Below, one piece after another: positions 27,554 to 35,848 of a stretch of 64,000 nt of DNA (position 1 is its first letter; each line of letters begins with the position of its first letter). Below the pieces are notes generated by a model. That model was not told the origin of the DNA. It searched no databases and was given only the letters and a program-made list of their open reading frames with translations. A program made the translations under genes and the position numbers. The stretch is from Dehalococcoidia bacterium. Lineage in GTDB: Bacteria > Chloroflexota > Dehalococcoidia > Lucifugimonadales > Lucifugimonadaceae. The stretch lies in NCBI GenBank assembly GCA_022451965.1, contig JAKUNJ010000006.1, forward strand, positions 82,893 through 146,892, written 5' to 3'.

Positions 27554-28600
27554 TTATTTTAATTCTTCACTAGCTTCTAAAATAATTTCTTCTGTTTTTT
27601 CCCAACCTACACATTTATCAGTTATTGATACTCCATACTCCAGATCATCTAAACTTTCTCCTAGAGTTTGGTTCCCTGGATTTATATTACTTTCGATCAT
27701 TAGACCAACTATATTTTTATTTCCTTGTATTCTTTGGGATATAACATCCTTAAAGACAATAGGCTGCCTATTATGATCTTTATTTGAATTTCCATGAGCA
27801 CAGTCTATAACTACAACAGGATCTAGATTATTTTTTTCTAGTAGTTCTTGTGCATTTCTTACAGACTCTTTATCGTAATTTGGCCCAGATGCACCACCTC
27901 TTAGGATTACATGATTAGCAGGATTACCTTTTGTTATCACAACAGAACTATTTCCATTATTATCAATACCTAAAAAAGCATGTTCACCTAAGCATGCAAC
28001 CATACCATCTATCGCTAATTGAACTGATCCACCAGTCCCGTTCTTGAAACCAATTGGCATTGATAGTCCGCTGGCCATTTGTCTGTGAGTTTGGCTTTCT
28101 GCAGTTCGAGCTCCAATTGCACCCCAAGACACTAGGTCTCCAATATATTGAGGAGTAAATGGATCCAGAAATTCTGTAGCAGTAGGCATACCTAATTCTG
28201 TTACGTCTGATAAGATATTTCTTGCCAGTTCAATTCCTTTCGGAATATTAAAACTTCCATTAAGATCAGGATCATTTATTAAGCCTTTCCATCCTATAGT
28301 TGTTCTAGGTTTTTCAAAATAGACTCTCATAACAACATATATAGTTTCTTTGACCTTTTCTGCTAAATCTCTCATTTTTTTTGCATACTCTATACCTAGG
28401 TTTCTATCATGAATAGAACAAGGTCCAACTAATAGCAATATTCTATCGTCTTCGCCTTTTAATATTTTTTCAATAATATTTCTAGAATCTTCAATTAAGC
28501 TAGACTGAGAATTTGATAGAGGTATATTTTTTATAAATTCATCAGGAGATGGAAGCTTAGCTATTTCTTTAATATTTAAGTTTTGTATATTCTTCATCAT
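27554..28600 (-). CDS. 3-deoxy-7-phosphoheptulonate synthase, class I (AroFGH type)
   Basis: First committed step of aromatic amino acid synthesis, condensing erythrose-4-phosphate and PEP. Length is 348 residues. LLLVGPCSIHD is near the N-terminus, followed by MRVYFEKPRTTIGWKGLINDP, FLDPFTPQYIGDLVSWGAIGARTAESQTHR, FKNGTGG and VVIDCAHGNSNKDH, with the metal-binding Cys, His, Glu and Asp conserved. AroF/G/H isozymes are feedback-inhibited by Tyr, Phe or Trp, and which one applies cannot be read by eye. The Tyr/Phe-rich leader upstream points to tyrosine or phenylalanine. A terminator lies between leader and gene. Confidence 0.94.
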   Translation of the reverse strand: MMKNIQNLNIKEIAKLPSPDEFIKNIPLSNSQSSLIEDSRNIIEKILKGEDDRILLLVGPCSIHDRNLGIEYAKKMRDLAEKVKETIYVVMRVYFEKPRTTIGWKGLINDPDLNGSFNIPKGIELARNILSDVTELGMPTATEFLDPFTPQYIGDLVSWGAIGARTAESQTHRQMASGLSMPIGFKNGTGGSVQLAIDGMVACLGEHAFLGIDNNGNSSVVITKGNPANHVILRGGASGPNYDKESVRNAQELLEKNNLDPVVVIDCAHGNSNKDHNRQPIVFKDVISQRIQGNKNIVGLMIESNINPGNQTLGESLDDLEYGVSITDKCVGWEKTEEIILEASEELK

Positions 28601-28631
28601 ATTACCTTTTTATATACTTTTTTTCTTTAAT

Positions 28632-28659
28632 AAAAAAAAGGCTCCTTATTAGAGCCTTT
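28632..28659 (-). terminator. Attenuator terminator before the DAHP synthase
   Basis: On the minus strand AAAGGCTC and GAGCCTTT form an 8-bp stem with a 7-base loop (TAATAAG) and run into eight T. It lies 26 bases after the leader stop and 32 before the gene. The 5' arm (AGGCTCT, 28657-28651) can instead pair with AGAGTCT (28697-28691) in the leader's last codons, with one G-U pair, forming an antiterminator. Confidence 0.85.
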
Positions 28660-28684
28660 AGGGAAGATTATAAAAATACACACA

Positions 28685-28738
28685 CTAAAAAGACTCTGCT
28701 AGCCTAAAATAATAATATGTGTAGTAATTTTTATTCAT
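28685..28738 (-). CDS. Tyr/Phe attenuator leader peptide (MNKNYYTYYYFRLAESF)
   Basis: A 17-codon ORF with five Tyr and two Phe, with AGGA about 9 bp before the ATG. Ribosomes stalling at the Tyr codons (28726-28709) when charged tRNA-Tyr is scarce would leave AGAGTCT (28697-28691) free to pair with the terminator arm, allowing read-through into the DAHP synthase. Ribosomes reaching the stop codon would cover it and let the terminator form. All elements of classical attenuation, as in pheA or trp leaders, are visible. Confidence 0.85.
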   Translation of the reverse strand: MNKNYYTYYYFRLAESF

Positions 28739-28767
28739 TTTAATTTTTCCTAATTTCAGTTTATCTT

Positions 28768-28786
28768 AAAAAAAGGCTTTTTGCCT
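28768..28786 (-). terminator. Intrinsic terminator of the trpA-aroH unit
   Basis: AGGC and GCCT around AAAAA, followed by seven T on the minus strand. The stem is short (4 bp) but ideally placed 17 bases after the stop of the 59-residue ORF and just upstream of the attenuator leader. Confidence 0.55.
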
Positions 28787-28802
28787 AATAAGTAATTATT
28801 TT

Positions 28803-28982
28803 TTAGGAAATTAAGTAAAATAAAGTGAATGCTGTTATAAATATTGTTCCAGACATAACAGTTGAAAAAATAAAATATCTAAGACCTTTGTTATCTTCAA
28901 ACTTTGATTTGGTTAATCTATCTAGAATAAAACTAATACCTGCAATAATTAGTATGAATAAAATTATTTTAATTCTGAGCAT
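28803..28982 (-). CDS. Small two-pass membrane protein (59 aa)
   Basis: An ORF of 59 codons starting 7 bp after the aroH stop and ending just before a terminator. It begins MLRIKIILFILIIAG, has a first hydrophobic helix (about 4-20), a charged loop (DRLTKSKFEDNKG) and a second helix (about 36-58). The two-helix, short-loop architecture and the fit between aroH and terminator argue for a real gene. The ribosome-binding site is poor. No family recognised; no function proposed. Confidence 0.6.
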   Translation of the reverse strand: MLRIKIILFILIIAGISFILDRLTKSKFEDNKGLRYFIFSTVMSGTIFITAFTLFYLIS

Positions 28983-28989
28983 TTAAGGT

Positions 28990-29349
28990 TTATAGATCTG
29001 TTCTCAAGTTGGTTGCATTATTTAGATATACATGCTTTATATCAGTTTGACTTTTATCAGTATTCCAATGAATTAATACTCTTATACACATCTTTAATCC
29101 ATCTGGATTATTTATTTCGTGCATATTCAGTAATGGAACTGTATTTAGAGATAAAATCTCTCTTGCCGCTACAGCAGGAAATTCTAAAGTTACATCAAAA
29201 GTTGTAGTGAAAATTATTGAGGCTATATCTTTAGAGTCGACATCATTTGCTATCAACATTTCATTTAGTAGAGTTGAAGTTTCTTTTACAATATCTTCTT
29301 TAGTATTTTGTCTAACCGTTGTAGCTCCTCTTATACCCCTAACCAACAT
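28990..29349 (-). CDS. aroH: Chorismate mutase, AroH type
   Basis: Converts chorismate to prephenate on the way to Tyr and Phe. The 119-residue sequence matches the monofunctional AroH fold. It opens VRGIRGATTVRQNT, continues with SIIFTTTFDVTLEFPAVAAR, has CIRVLIHWNT carrying the active-site Arg, and ends HVYLNNATNLRTDL. The loop usually reading VPGSLP is NPDGLK here. It follows trpA by 17 bp. Confidence 0.92.
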   Translation of the reverse strand: MLVRGIRGATTVRQNTKEDIVKETSTLLNEMLIANDVDSKDIASIIFTTTFDVTLEFPAVAAREILSLNTVPLLNMHEINNPDGLKMCIRVLIHWNTDKSQTDIKHVYLNNATNLRTDL

Positions 29350-29366
29350 TTTTTGCCTCTTTTTAA

Positions 29367-30149
29367 TTATTGAACTAAACTTTTTATAAAGCTTTCTGCT
29401 GTTTTTATAATATCATCTTTCTTGCAATTTCTTAGTCTATTAATTAATGCTGAACCTACGACTACTGCATCAGCAAACTCACCTATATTTTGAACATCAG
29501 ATTTATCAGAAACCCCAAATCCAACTGCTACAGGAATATTAGAATTAGAATAGTTTTTAACTGAAGCTACTAAATTCTTAACTCTATCAAATGTCATCTT
29601 TCTTTCACCAGTTATCCCTAATACTGAAATACAATAAATAAACCCTGTAGCAATATTTGTCGCTTTTTTTATTATTTCATCAGAAGAATTTATCGATAAT
29701 AGAGGAATATAGGAAATATTATTTTTTTCTGTTTCTTCAATAATTGGAGATGCTTCAAAGATAGGCAAATCTGCGACAATTAATCCATCAATCCCAGAAT
29801 TTTTTGCATCTTTGCAAAAACTCTTAATATCATAAGCTAAGATATTATTGTAATACCCCATTAATACTACTGGTATTTTAAGACCTCGGTTTCTTGCTTC
29901 AGATACTATTTCTAAACATTTGAGCGTATTTATACCATTATCTATTGCAAGATTACTTGAATATTGAATAGTTAGTCCTTCAGCTAACGGATCACTATTA
30001 GGAATTCCTATTTCTATAACACTTGCACCTGAATTTTCGATTGATAATAAAAGATCAATATAATTAGATACTTCTGGATACCCACATGTAATGAAGGGTA
30101 TTATAGATGTTTTCTTATTTGAATTTATAGTTTGTGATATTGATCTCAA
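29367..30149 (-). CDS. trpA: Tryptophan synthase alpha subunit
   Basis: Cleaves indole-3-glycerol phosphate to indole. Length 260 and TIM-barrel motifs are normal: IPFITCGYP, VIEIGIPNSDPLAEG, GIDGLIVADLP, and the phosphate loop GFGVSDKSD with VVGSALI. The catalytic Glu49 (E. coli numbering) is kept as Glu46. The second catalytic acid, Asp60, is Glu57 here (LAEG for LADG), which may reduce or alter activity. It starts at TTG with AAGGAG upstream. No trpB lies in the window. Its neighbours are a protease gene and aroH. Confidence 0.92.
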   Translation of the reverse strand: MRSISQTINSNKKTSIIPFITCGYPEVSNYIDLLLSIENSGASVIEIGIPNSDPLAEGLTIQYSSNLAIDNGINTLKCLEIVSEARNRGLKIPVVLMGYYNNILAYDIKSFCKDAKNSGIDGLIVADLPIFEASPIIEETEKNNISYIPLLSINSSDEIIKKATNIATGFIYCISVLGITGERKMTFDRVKNLVASVKNYSNSNIPVAVGFGVSDKSDVQNIGEFADAVVVGSALINRLRNCKKDDIIKTAESFIKSLVQ

Positions 30150-30158
30150 GGTAACTCC

Positions 30159-30184
30159 TTATCTAATATTATAATGTTAGATAA
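30159..30184. repeat. 8-bp inverted repeat before trpA
   Basis: TTATCTAA and TTAGATAA with a 10-base spacer span the CPBP stop codon and end directly at the trpA ribosome-binding site (AAGGAG) on the minus strand. It may modulate translation of trpA or be a weak processing site. Confidence 0.35.
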
Positions 30185-31020
30185 GTAACTATGAATGCTA
30201 AAAGATTATGTAAAGCATGTATTATTATTGCAAGTAATAAGCTTTCGGATTTATATCTTATGAGTGTTAATGAAACCCCTAATATGCTAGCTGGAATAAT
30301 TGTAGATGGTTCAAAATGTATTAATCCAAAAAAAATTGAATTAATAATAATTGCATAAAATAAGTTTATTTTTTCTAAAATAACTTTGAAAATAAAACCT
30401 CTAAATATTATTTCTTCACAAATCGGTGCAACAATACAGGCCATTATAAATATAATAAGGTAATTATTATCAAGGGATATAAATATTTCTTCTGAATAGT
30501 TTGAATTTTGAAAAAAATCTAAATTAAGATATTCAATAATTTGTGACCAAAGAATTATTGCTGGCCATGCAAAGAAATAAAACCCTATATACTTAAACTT
30601 AGATAATTTGAATTTTATCAAGCCCAAAAATTCAAGAGAACCAATTTCGTATCTCTTTACAATTTCACTTATTATATAGATTGCCCCAAAATCTAATATG
30701 ATCACATCAATCAATATTTCTAAAGATTTTGAATCACTAGTTAGCTTAATAATTGTCAATAAAAATATAAAAACTAATAAATATCTTAATATTTTTTTTG
30801 AAATTTTAATTTTTATTGCGAATATATCGAGAAGCTTATAAAGAATTACTGTAAAGACTGAAAGAAATAATAGATTAAAACTTCTAATATTTTCGCCATA
30901 AAAAATAGGCTTAAGTAAACTTAGAAGCAACTGGCTGCATAGAACAATGAAAATAATACATATAATAAAAAAAAATAGATCTGTAGTTTTTTTTATAGAT
31001 AATTTATTTATATTTTCCAA
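30169..31020 (-). CDS. CPBP family intramembrane protease
   Basis: A membrane protein of 283 residues with about seven to eight hydrophobic segments. The CPBP (CAAX protease/bacteriocin-processing) motifs are intact in the C-terminal third: PICEEIIFRGF (EExxxR, about residue 198), FFGLIHF (FxxxH) and IIHALHNLLAF (HxxxN). The substrate is unknown. The start is a TTG that overlaps the upstream hydrolase gene by 13 bp. Confidence 0.85.
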   Translation of the reverse strand: MENINKLSIKKTTDLFFFIICIIFIVLCSQLLLSLLKPIFYGENIRSFNLLFLSVFTVILYKLLDIFAIKIKISKKILRYLLVFIFLLTIIKLTSDSKSLEILIDVIILDFGAIYIISEIVKRYEIGSLEFLGLIKFKLSKFKYIGFYFFAWPAIILWSQIIEYLNLDFFQNSNYSEEIFISLDNNYLIIFIMACIVAPICEEIIFRGFIFKVILEKINLFYAIIINSIFFGLIHFEPSTIIPASILGVSLTLIRYKSESLLLAIIIHALHNLLAFIVTYLTL

Positions 31021-31676
31021 GTTATATCACCGTAAATATGTCCACTTAATTTAAAGTGATTAAATTCACCTATTGATTCTGCAATAGATATTTCTGAACC
31101 ATGACCAGGTAGAATTATTGTTTCTTTGGGTAACTTATAAATTTTATTTGATATGGATTCATAAATTTTTTTAAAATTTAGAAAATTAGTAGTTTTACCC
31201 GGCCCTCCTTGATACAAAGTATCACCACTGAAAAGAAATTTTTTTTCTTCTAGATCAAAATATAAACAAATAGATCCTTGGGTGTGTCCTGGAGTATATA
31301 AAACCTCAAGCTTTATGTCTCCATGAGTAATTTCTTTTTGTGATCTTAATTTAGTAATTTTTCCAGAATAATTTAGATATTTAGAATCTTCAAAACCAAT
31401 TTGTATTTCGATTTCTCCTAGTCTATCTTTTATAAAATCTATTCCCTCTATTTGATCAAAATGACCATGTGTTATAACTCCGATTGATTTCTTAATATTA
31501 TTAAGTTTATTAATACGATCTCTTGGGATTTTAGAGAATAAATCTCTAGGATTATCTAGTATATCTATGATTATGCTTTTATTTGTTTTAGCAGAAGATA
31601 TTAGATATGAATTATTATCAAGCATGCCTGAAACAAAACGTTGAATTTTGTAAGTAGCATTTTCGTAAATTATCAT
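31008..31676 (-). CDS. Metallo-beta-lactamase-fold hydrolase (glyoxalase II-like)
   Basis: A 222-residue MBL-fold protein of the hydroxyacylglutathione hydrolase-like group. Metal residues are [10 protein letters not shown] (His70, His72, Asp74), [20 protein letters not shown] and LPGHGSE. The fourth position of HxHxDH is Gln75 rather than His, which should weaken or change the second metal site. The ATG overlaps the ftsH stop codon (ATGA), so it is coupled to ftsH. Confidence 0.85.
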   Translation of the reverse strand: MIIYENATYKIQRFVSGMLDNNSYLISSAKTNKSIIIDILDNPRDLFSKIPRDRINKLNNIKKSIGVITHGHFDQIEGIDFIKDRLGEIEIQIGFEDSKYLNYSGKITKLRSQKEITHGDIKLEVLYTPGHTQGSICLYFDLEEKKFLFSGDTLYQGGPGKTTNFLNFKKIYESISNKIYKLPKETIILPGHGSEISIAESIGEFNHFKLSGHIYGDITWKI

Positions 31677-33604
31677 GAAGACTGAGGTTCAGGGAATCCT
31701 TTTTTTGCCTTATCTTTTTTTGCCTTATCTTCTATTCGATCTTTTTCAGTTTTTGCTTCTCTAACAATTGTTGTAGCAGAAAAATCAACCTCTTTGCCCT
31801 CCATGAGATCTTTGAATTGATCAGCATCCAAAGTTTCATGCTTTAGTAAGGCATTAGCTAATATATCTAGTTCTTTTTTCTGCTTCTTGAGAATTTTATT
31901 CGCATTATTTTTTCCTGAAGTTAGGAGTTTATCAATTTCTTTATCAATTTTTACAGCAGTTTCATTAGAATAATCTTGCTCTTCATTTTGTTCTCTTCCT
32001 AGAAAAACTGCTTGTTGTTTTTTACCATACGTTCTTTGAGCAAGATCTGGTATCATTCCATATCTCATTACTGCTTCTCTAGCTATTCTTGTAGCTTGCT
32101 CAAAGTCATTGGAAGCGCCAGTAGTTAGTACTCCTTCAGTCAAAAATTCAGCCTCTCTTCCACCCATTAGAGAAGCAATCATAGCTTCGAGCTCAATTTT
32201 GGTCATGAGAGATTGATCTTCTTGTTCATATCTGGTGAATCCTCCAGCATGACCTCTTGAAACAATTGTTATTTTTCCAACTGTTTTCCCCTCAGGCATA
32301 TAGTAAGAAACAATAGCATGACCAGCTTCGTGGTACGCAACAAGTTTCCTTTCTTTTTCACTAATAACTTTAGACTTTCTAGCAGGGCCAATAGAGACTC
32401 TGTCAATAGCTTCTGTTAAATCAGCTAAGTGAATCTTCTTAGCATTATTTCTTGCAGCAAGCAACGCAGACTCATTAATTAGATTAGCTAGATCAGCTCC
32501 TGAAAAACCAGGAGTTTGTTTAGCAACTGTAGCTAGATCCACTTTGGAATCAATAGGTTTACCTTTAGCATGAACACCTAAAATTTCAGTTCTACCGTTT
32601 ACATCTGGATTGTCAATTGTTACTCTTCTGTCGAATCTACCTGGTCTTAGAAGAGCAGGATCTAATATATCTGGTCTATTTGTTGCAGCTATGACTATAA
32701 CATTATTGTTTGTATCAAAACCATCCATCTCAACAAGAATTTGATTTAAAGTTTGTTCTCTTTCATCATGACCGCCACCAAGTCCTGCACCTCTATGCCT
32801 TCCAACTGCATCAATTTCATCGACGAAAATTATACAAGGGGAATGCCTTTTAGCTTGAGAAAATAAGTCCCTTACCCTGGAAGCTCCAACTCCTACGAAC
32901 ATCTCTACAAATTCAGATCCTGATATTGAAAAGAAAGGGACACCGGCTTCACCAGCTACAGCTCTTGCAAGAAGAGTTTTTCCTGTTCCAGGAGGTCCCA
33001 CTAACAAAACACCGGATGGTATTTTTGCTCCTATTGATGTAAATCTGTCTGGGAATTTCAAGAACTCAACTACTTCTTCAAGCTCTTCTTTGGCTTCAGG
33101 AAGACCTGCTACGTCAAAAAAAGTTACATTTGCTTTAGTTCCTACAAACATTTTTGCTCTACTTTTTCCAAAATTCATTGCATTACTTCCGCCGCCTTGA
33201 GCTTGACGCATTATAAAAAACAGAAATCCAAACATTAATATAAAAGGCAATAAACCAATTAGTATAGAGAATATTGTACCTATGCCGCCTCCATTTTTTA
33301 CTTGAACAGAATAAGATGATGGATCTACTCCTGATGCAGACATGATCTCGTATACACTTGTTCCTGGCTCTTTACTTGCTTTAAAAACCTCACCATTTCT
33401 ACTGTAAGTTAGTTTATCCCCACTGACTTCTATATTTACTGGATATGCCGTCCCTTCAGCACTTTTTGAAATCCTAACTAAATGTCCAAGATCTTTTTCT
33501 TCTGAAGAATCAAATGAGTTACCCAAGAAGAAATAGAATGCTCCAACAAGTAAAAGACCGGCGATAATGTAAGTTAGACTATTATTTAATAATTTTTTAT
33601 TCAT
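31673..33604 (-). CDS. ftsH: ATP-dependent zinc metalloprotease FtsH
   Basis: Membrane-anchored quality-control protease, 643 residues. Two transmembrane helices (about 11-28 and 111-131) flank the extracytoplasmic domain. The AAA module has [24 protein letters not shown] and the [22 protein letters not shown]. The protease zinc site is [10 protein letters not shown]. The C-terminus is Lys-rich. It heads a minus-strand run ftsH-MBL-CPBP-trpA-aroH. Confidence 0.97.
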   Translation of the reverse strand: MNKKLLNNSLTYIIAGLLLVGAFYFFLGNSFDSSEEKDLGHLVRISKSAEGTAYPVNIEVSGDKLTYSRNGEVFKASKEPGTSVYEIMSASGVDPSSYSVQVKNGGGIGTIFSILIGLLPFILMFGFLFFIMRQAQGGGSNAMNFGKSRAKMFVGTKANVTFFDVAGLPEAKEELEEVVEFLKFPDRFTSIGAKIPSGVLLVGPPGTGKTLLARAVAGEAGVPFFSISGSEFVEMFVGVGASRVRDLFSQAKRHSPCIIFVDEIDAVGRHRGAGLGGGHDEREQTLNQILVEMDGFDTNNNVIVIAATNRPDILDPALLRPGRFDRRVTIDNPDVNGRTEILGVHAKGKPIDSKVDLATVAKQTPGFSGADLANLINESALLAARNNAKKIHLADLTEAIDRVSIGPARKSKVISEKERKLVAYHEAGHAIVSYYMPEGKTVGKITIVSRGHAGGFTRYEQEDQSLMTKIELEAMIASLMGGREAEFLTEGVLTTGASNDFEQATRIAREAVMRYGMIPDLAQRTYGKKQQAVFLGREQNEEQDYSNETAVKIDKEIDKLLTSGKNNANKILKKQKKELDILANALLKHETLDADQFKDLMEGKEVDFSATTIVREAKTEKDRIEDKAKKDKAKKGFPEPQSS

Positions 33605-33801
33605 TTTGTTTGTATTAGATTTATGCTAATTTATATAACAAGTACTATATAGGATTAAGCCATATAATAAAATGCTATCACAAGAAATAAAAAAAAAAAT
33701 TTTTATAAGTAAATAATTATTTTTTTTCTTATAAACTGAACAAATATTGTGTTACCATAGTCTAGTAAATTTTTGAAAATCGCTTAGATTAGGAGAATAA
33801 A

Positions 33802-34350
33802 ATAGTTAAAGAATATAGAGTTAATCAAAGAATTAGGTCTTCTTCAGTTAGACTTATTTCAGGAGATGATCAGTCAAACTCTAAAATTTTGAAAACTAGT
33901 GAGGCTTTACAAATGGCCATGGATAATGGATTAGATCTTGTTGAAGTTTCACCTAATCAGGAACCTCCTGTTTGTAGATTATTGGATTATGGTAAATTTA
34001 AATATAATTTATCTAAGAGAGATAAAAAAAATCGAAGTAAAACAACTCAGACTCAAAGAGAAGTTAGGTTGAGACCTGGTACATCAAAACATGATGTAGA
34101 ACTTAAAATAAAAAAAGTTAGGTCCTTATTAGATGATGGTTCAAAAGTAAGAGTAGCTGTTATGCTAAGAGGAAGAGAAGCTGCTCACCCAGATTTTGCA
34201 ATGAAAGTACTAAGGTCAGTTGCAGAAGGTGTAAAAGATATGGCGAAATTAGACAAGAGGCCCTCAAATGAAGGTAGAACACTAAGTTTGGTTGTTTCTC
34301 CTGCATTACCCCAAGGAACCATGAAAAATAAAGACAAACAAAAAGAATAG
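33802..34350 (+). CDS. infC: Translation initiation factor IF-3 (AUA start)
   Basis: Proofreads start codon choice on the 30S subunit. The family N-terminus (KEYRVNQRIR, then SVRLIS) lies upstream of the first conventional start codon, and the only start fitting both homology and the ribosome-binding site is ATA at 33802, 6 bp after AGGAG. An in-frame TAG at 33790 rules out anything earlier. This gives 182 residues, the normal IF-3 length. Non-AUG starts such as AUU are used in other bacteria so that IF-3 represses its own translation. VEVSPNQEPPVCRLLDYGKF is the signature. First gene of infC-rpmI-rplT. Confidence 0.93.
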   Translation: MVKEYRVNQRIRSSSVRLISGDDQSNSKILKTSEALQMAMDNGLDLVEVSPNQEPPVCRLLDYGKFKYNLSKRDKKNRSKTTQTQREVRLRPGTSKHDVELKIKKVRSLLDDGSKVRVAVMLRGREAAHPDFAMKVLRSVAEGVKDMAKLDKRPSNEGRTLSLVVSPALPQGTMKNKDKQKE

Positions 34351-34363
34351 GTTGATCATAGTT

Positions 34364-34555
34364 ATGCCTAAAATGAAAACCAACAAAGCTGCAAAAAAAA
34401 GATTTCATATTACTGGAAGCGGAAAATTAGTCAGAACAAAGGGACCTAAAAGTCACTTGAGAAGAAAAAAAGCTAAGAGAGTCAAAAGATTATTTGGTGG
34501 TAAAGTAGAACTAGATTCTATGAAATTATCAGATAAAATTAAAAATCTTATATAA
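34364..34555 (+). CDS. rpmI: 50S ribosomal protein L35
   Basis: A basic 63-residue protein with the family start MPKMKTNKAAKKRFHITGSG. The ATG at 34364 is chosen because L35 proteins begin MPKMKT. An in-frame TTG 12 bp upstream is not needed. It lies between infC and rplT in the classical order. Confidence 0.95.
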   Translation: MPKMKTNKAAKKRFHITGSGKLVRTKGPKSHLRRKKAKRVKRLFGGKVELDSMKLSDKIKNLI

Positions 34556-34574
34556 CAAATAAAGAAGGAAATAA

Positions 34575-34922
34575 ATGTCTAGAGTTAAAGGTGGAGTTAC
34601 CACTCGTAGAAAACATAAGTCTATTCTTAGTCAAGTCAAAGGACATAGAGGTGCAAGTAGAACTAGAATTAGAGCTGCTAAAGAATCACTGACTCACGCT
34701 CTAAATTATTCAACTAAGCACAGACATCTTAAAAAAAGAGATATGAGAAGTCTATCAATAACTAGAATTAATGCTGCAACTAGATTACATGGCATTTCTT
34801 ATTCAAAATTTATAAGTCTAATGAGTGAAAAAAATATACTTATTGATAGGAAATCTTTAGCTGAATTAGCTGTGAGAGAACCTGAAGATTTTAAAAATCT
34901 TGTTGAGCATGTTAAAAAATAA
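34575..34922 (+). CDS. rplT: 50S ribosomal protein L20
   Basis: Binds 23S rRNA early in assembly, and in some bacteria represses this operon. 115 residues with VKGGVTTRRKHK at the N-terminus and RDMRSLSITRINAA in the globular domain. GAAGGA precedes the ATG. The gene ends 8 bp before the convergent ctaB. I see no terminator hairpin there, only a T run. Confidence 0.96.
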   Translation: MSRVKGGVTTRRKHKSILSQVKGHRGASRTRIRAAKESLTHALNYSTKHRHLKKRDMRSLSITRINAATRLHGISYSKFISLMSEKNILIDRKSLAELAVREPEDFKNLVEHVKK

Positions 34923-34930
34923 TTTTTTTT

Positions 34931-35848
34931 CTAAAATTCTAAGAAATTTATAGAGCTGTCGACCATTACGGCAGTCATAAGTAAAAAAAGATATAGTAAA
35001 GAGAAAGTATAAGTACTCACTGCATCTTTCCTTTCCAGGGTTTTATAAAGTTTATAGGATTTATAAATTAATATTACTCCTAGTAAAATTGAAGATAATA
35101 AGTATATTGAACTAAGAATTGAAGAAACTAAAACAGTTAAAGTTGTAATTATTATAAGTAGTATGCTGTAAAGCAAAATTTGTAAAGAAGCATTTTCTAT
35201 ACCCTTAACAACTGGTAGCATTGGAATTTCGGCTTTTGCATAATCATCCTTAATCATTATTGCTAATGCCCAAAAATGTGGAGGAGTCCAGAAAAAAATA
35301 ATAACAAATAAATATATAGCTTCTAGAGTTAGTGAGTTACTTATGGACGCATACCCCACTAATGGAGGAAAGGCTCCTGCTGCACCTCCAATTACGATAT
35401 TTTGAACCGTTCTTTTCTTTAGGTATAAAGTATAAATTCCTACATAAAAAAAACCTCCTAGAAAGGCTAATATTGCTGCTAAAAGATTATTTAGTAGATA
35501 GAGACTTAAGAATGACAAAAATGCTAAAAAGATTGCAAATATTAGAGCTTTATTTGGAGAAATACTTCCATCTGCAATTGGTCTATTCTTTGTTCTTCCC
35601 ATATTTTGATCTACATCTGTTTCAAAATACATATTTAGTGTCGCTGCTGAGCCTGATGCGCAGTAACCACCAATAAGTAATCCAGTAAGTTCAAATAAGT
35701 TAGGAATACCTTGTTTCGCTAGAAAAGCTCCGCTCACACTTGTAAAAATTAGAAGTGTCAAAACTTTAGGCTTTGTTAAAAGAAAATAATTTTTAAGGGA
35801 CTTAAAAAATAGTTTATTAGATTGTCTTATGAGTTTTTGATTTTCCAT
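34931..35848 (-). CDS. ctaB: Protohaem IX farnesyltransferase
   Basis: UbiA-family membrane enzyme making haem O, the first step to haem A for aa3-type oxidase. 305 residues, about nine helices. Prenyl-diphosphate-binding motifs are NMYFETDVDQNMGRTKNRP (about residue 77) and KDDYAKAEIPMLP. PPHFWALA is also typical. The start overlaps the end of ctaA by 32 bp. No cytochrome oxidase subunit genes are in the window. Confidence 0.94.
   Translation of the reverse strand: MENQKLIRQSNKLFFKSLKNYFLLTKPKVLTLLIFTSVSGAFLAKQGIPNLFELTGLLIGGYCASGSAATLNMYFETDVDQNMGRTKNRPIADGSISPNKALIFAIFLAFLSFLSLYLLNNLLAAILAFLGGFFYVGIYTLYLKKRTVQNIVIGGAAGAFPPLVGYASISNSLTLEAIYLFVIIFFWTPPHFWALAIMIKDDYAKAEIPMLPVVKGIENASLQILLYSILLIIITTLTVLVSSILSSIYLLSSILLGVILIYKSYKLYKTLERKDAVSTYTFSLLYLFLLMTAVMVDSSINFLEF

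Noticed and set aside
33889..34350. IF-3 starting at the internal TTG (33889)
   Set aside because: It would delete the conserved RVNQRIR/VRLIS N-terminus and lacks a ribosome-binding site. The ATA start at 33802 fits both.
34923..34935. Bidirectional terminator between rplT and ctaB
   Set aside because: A T run is present but no stem can be formed in the 8-bp gap.
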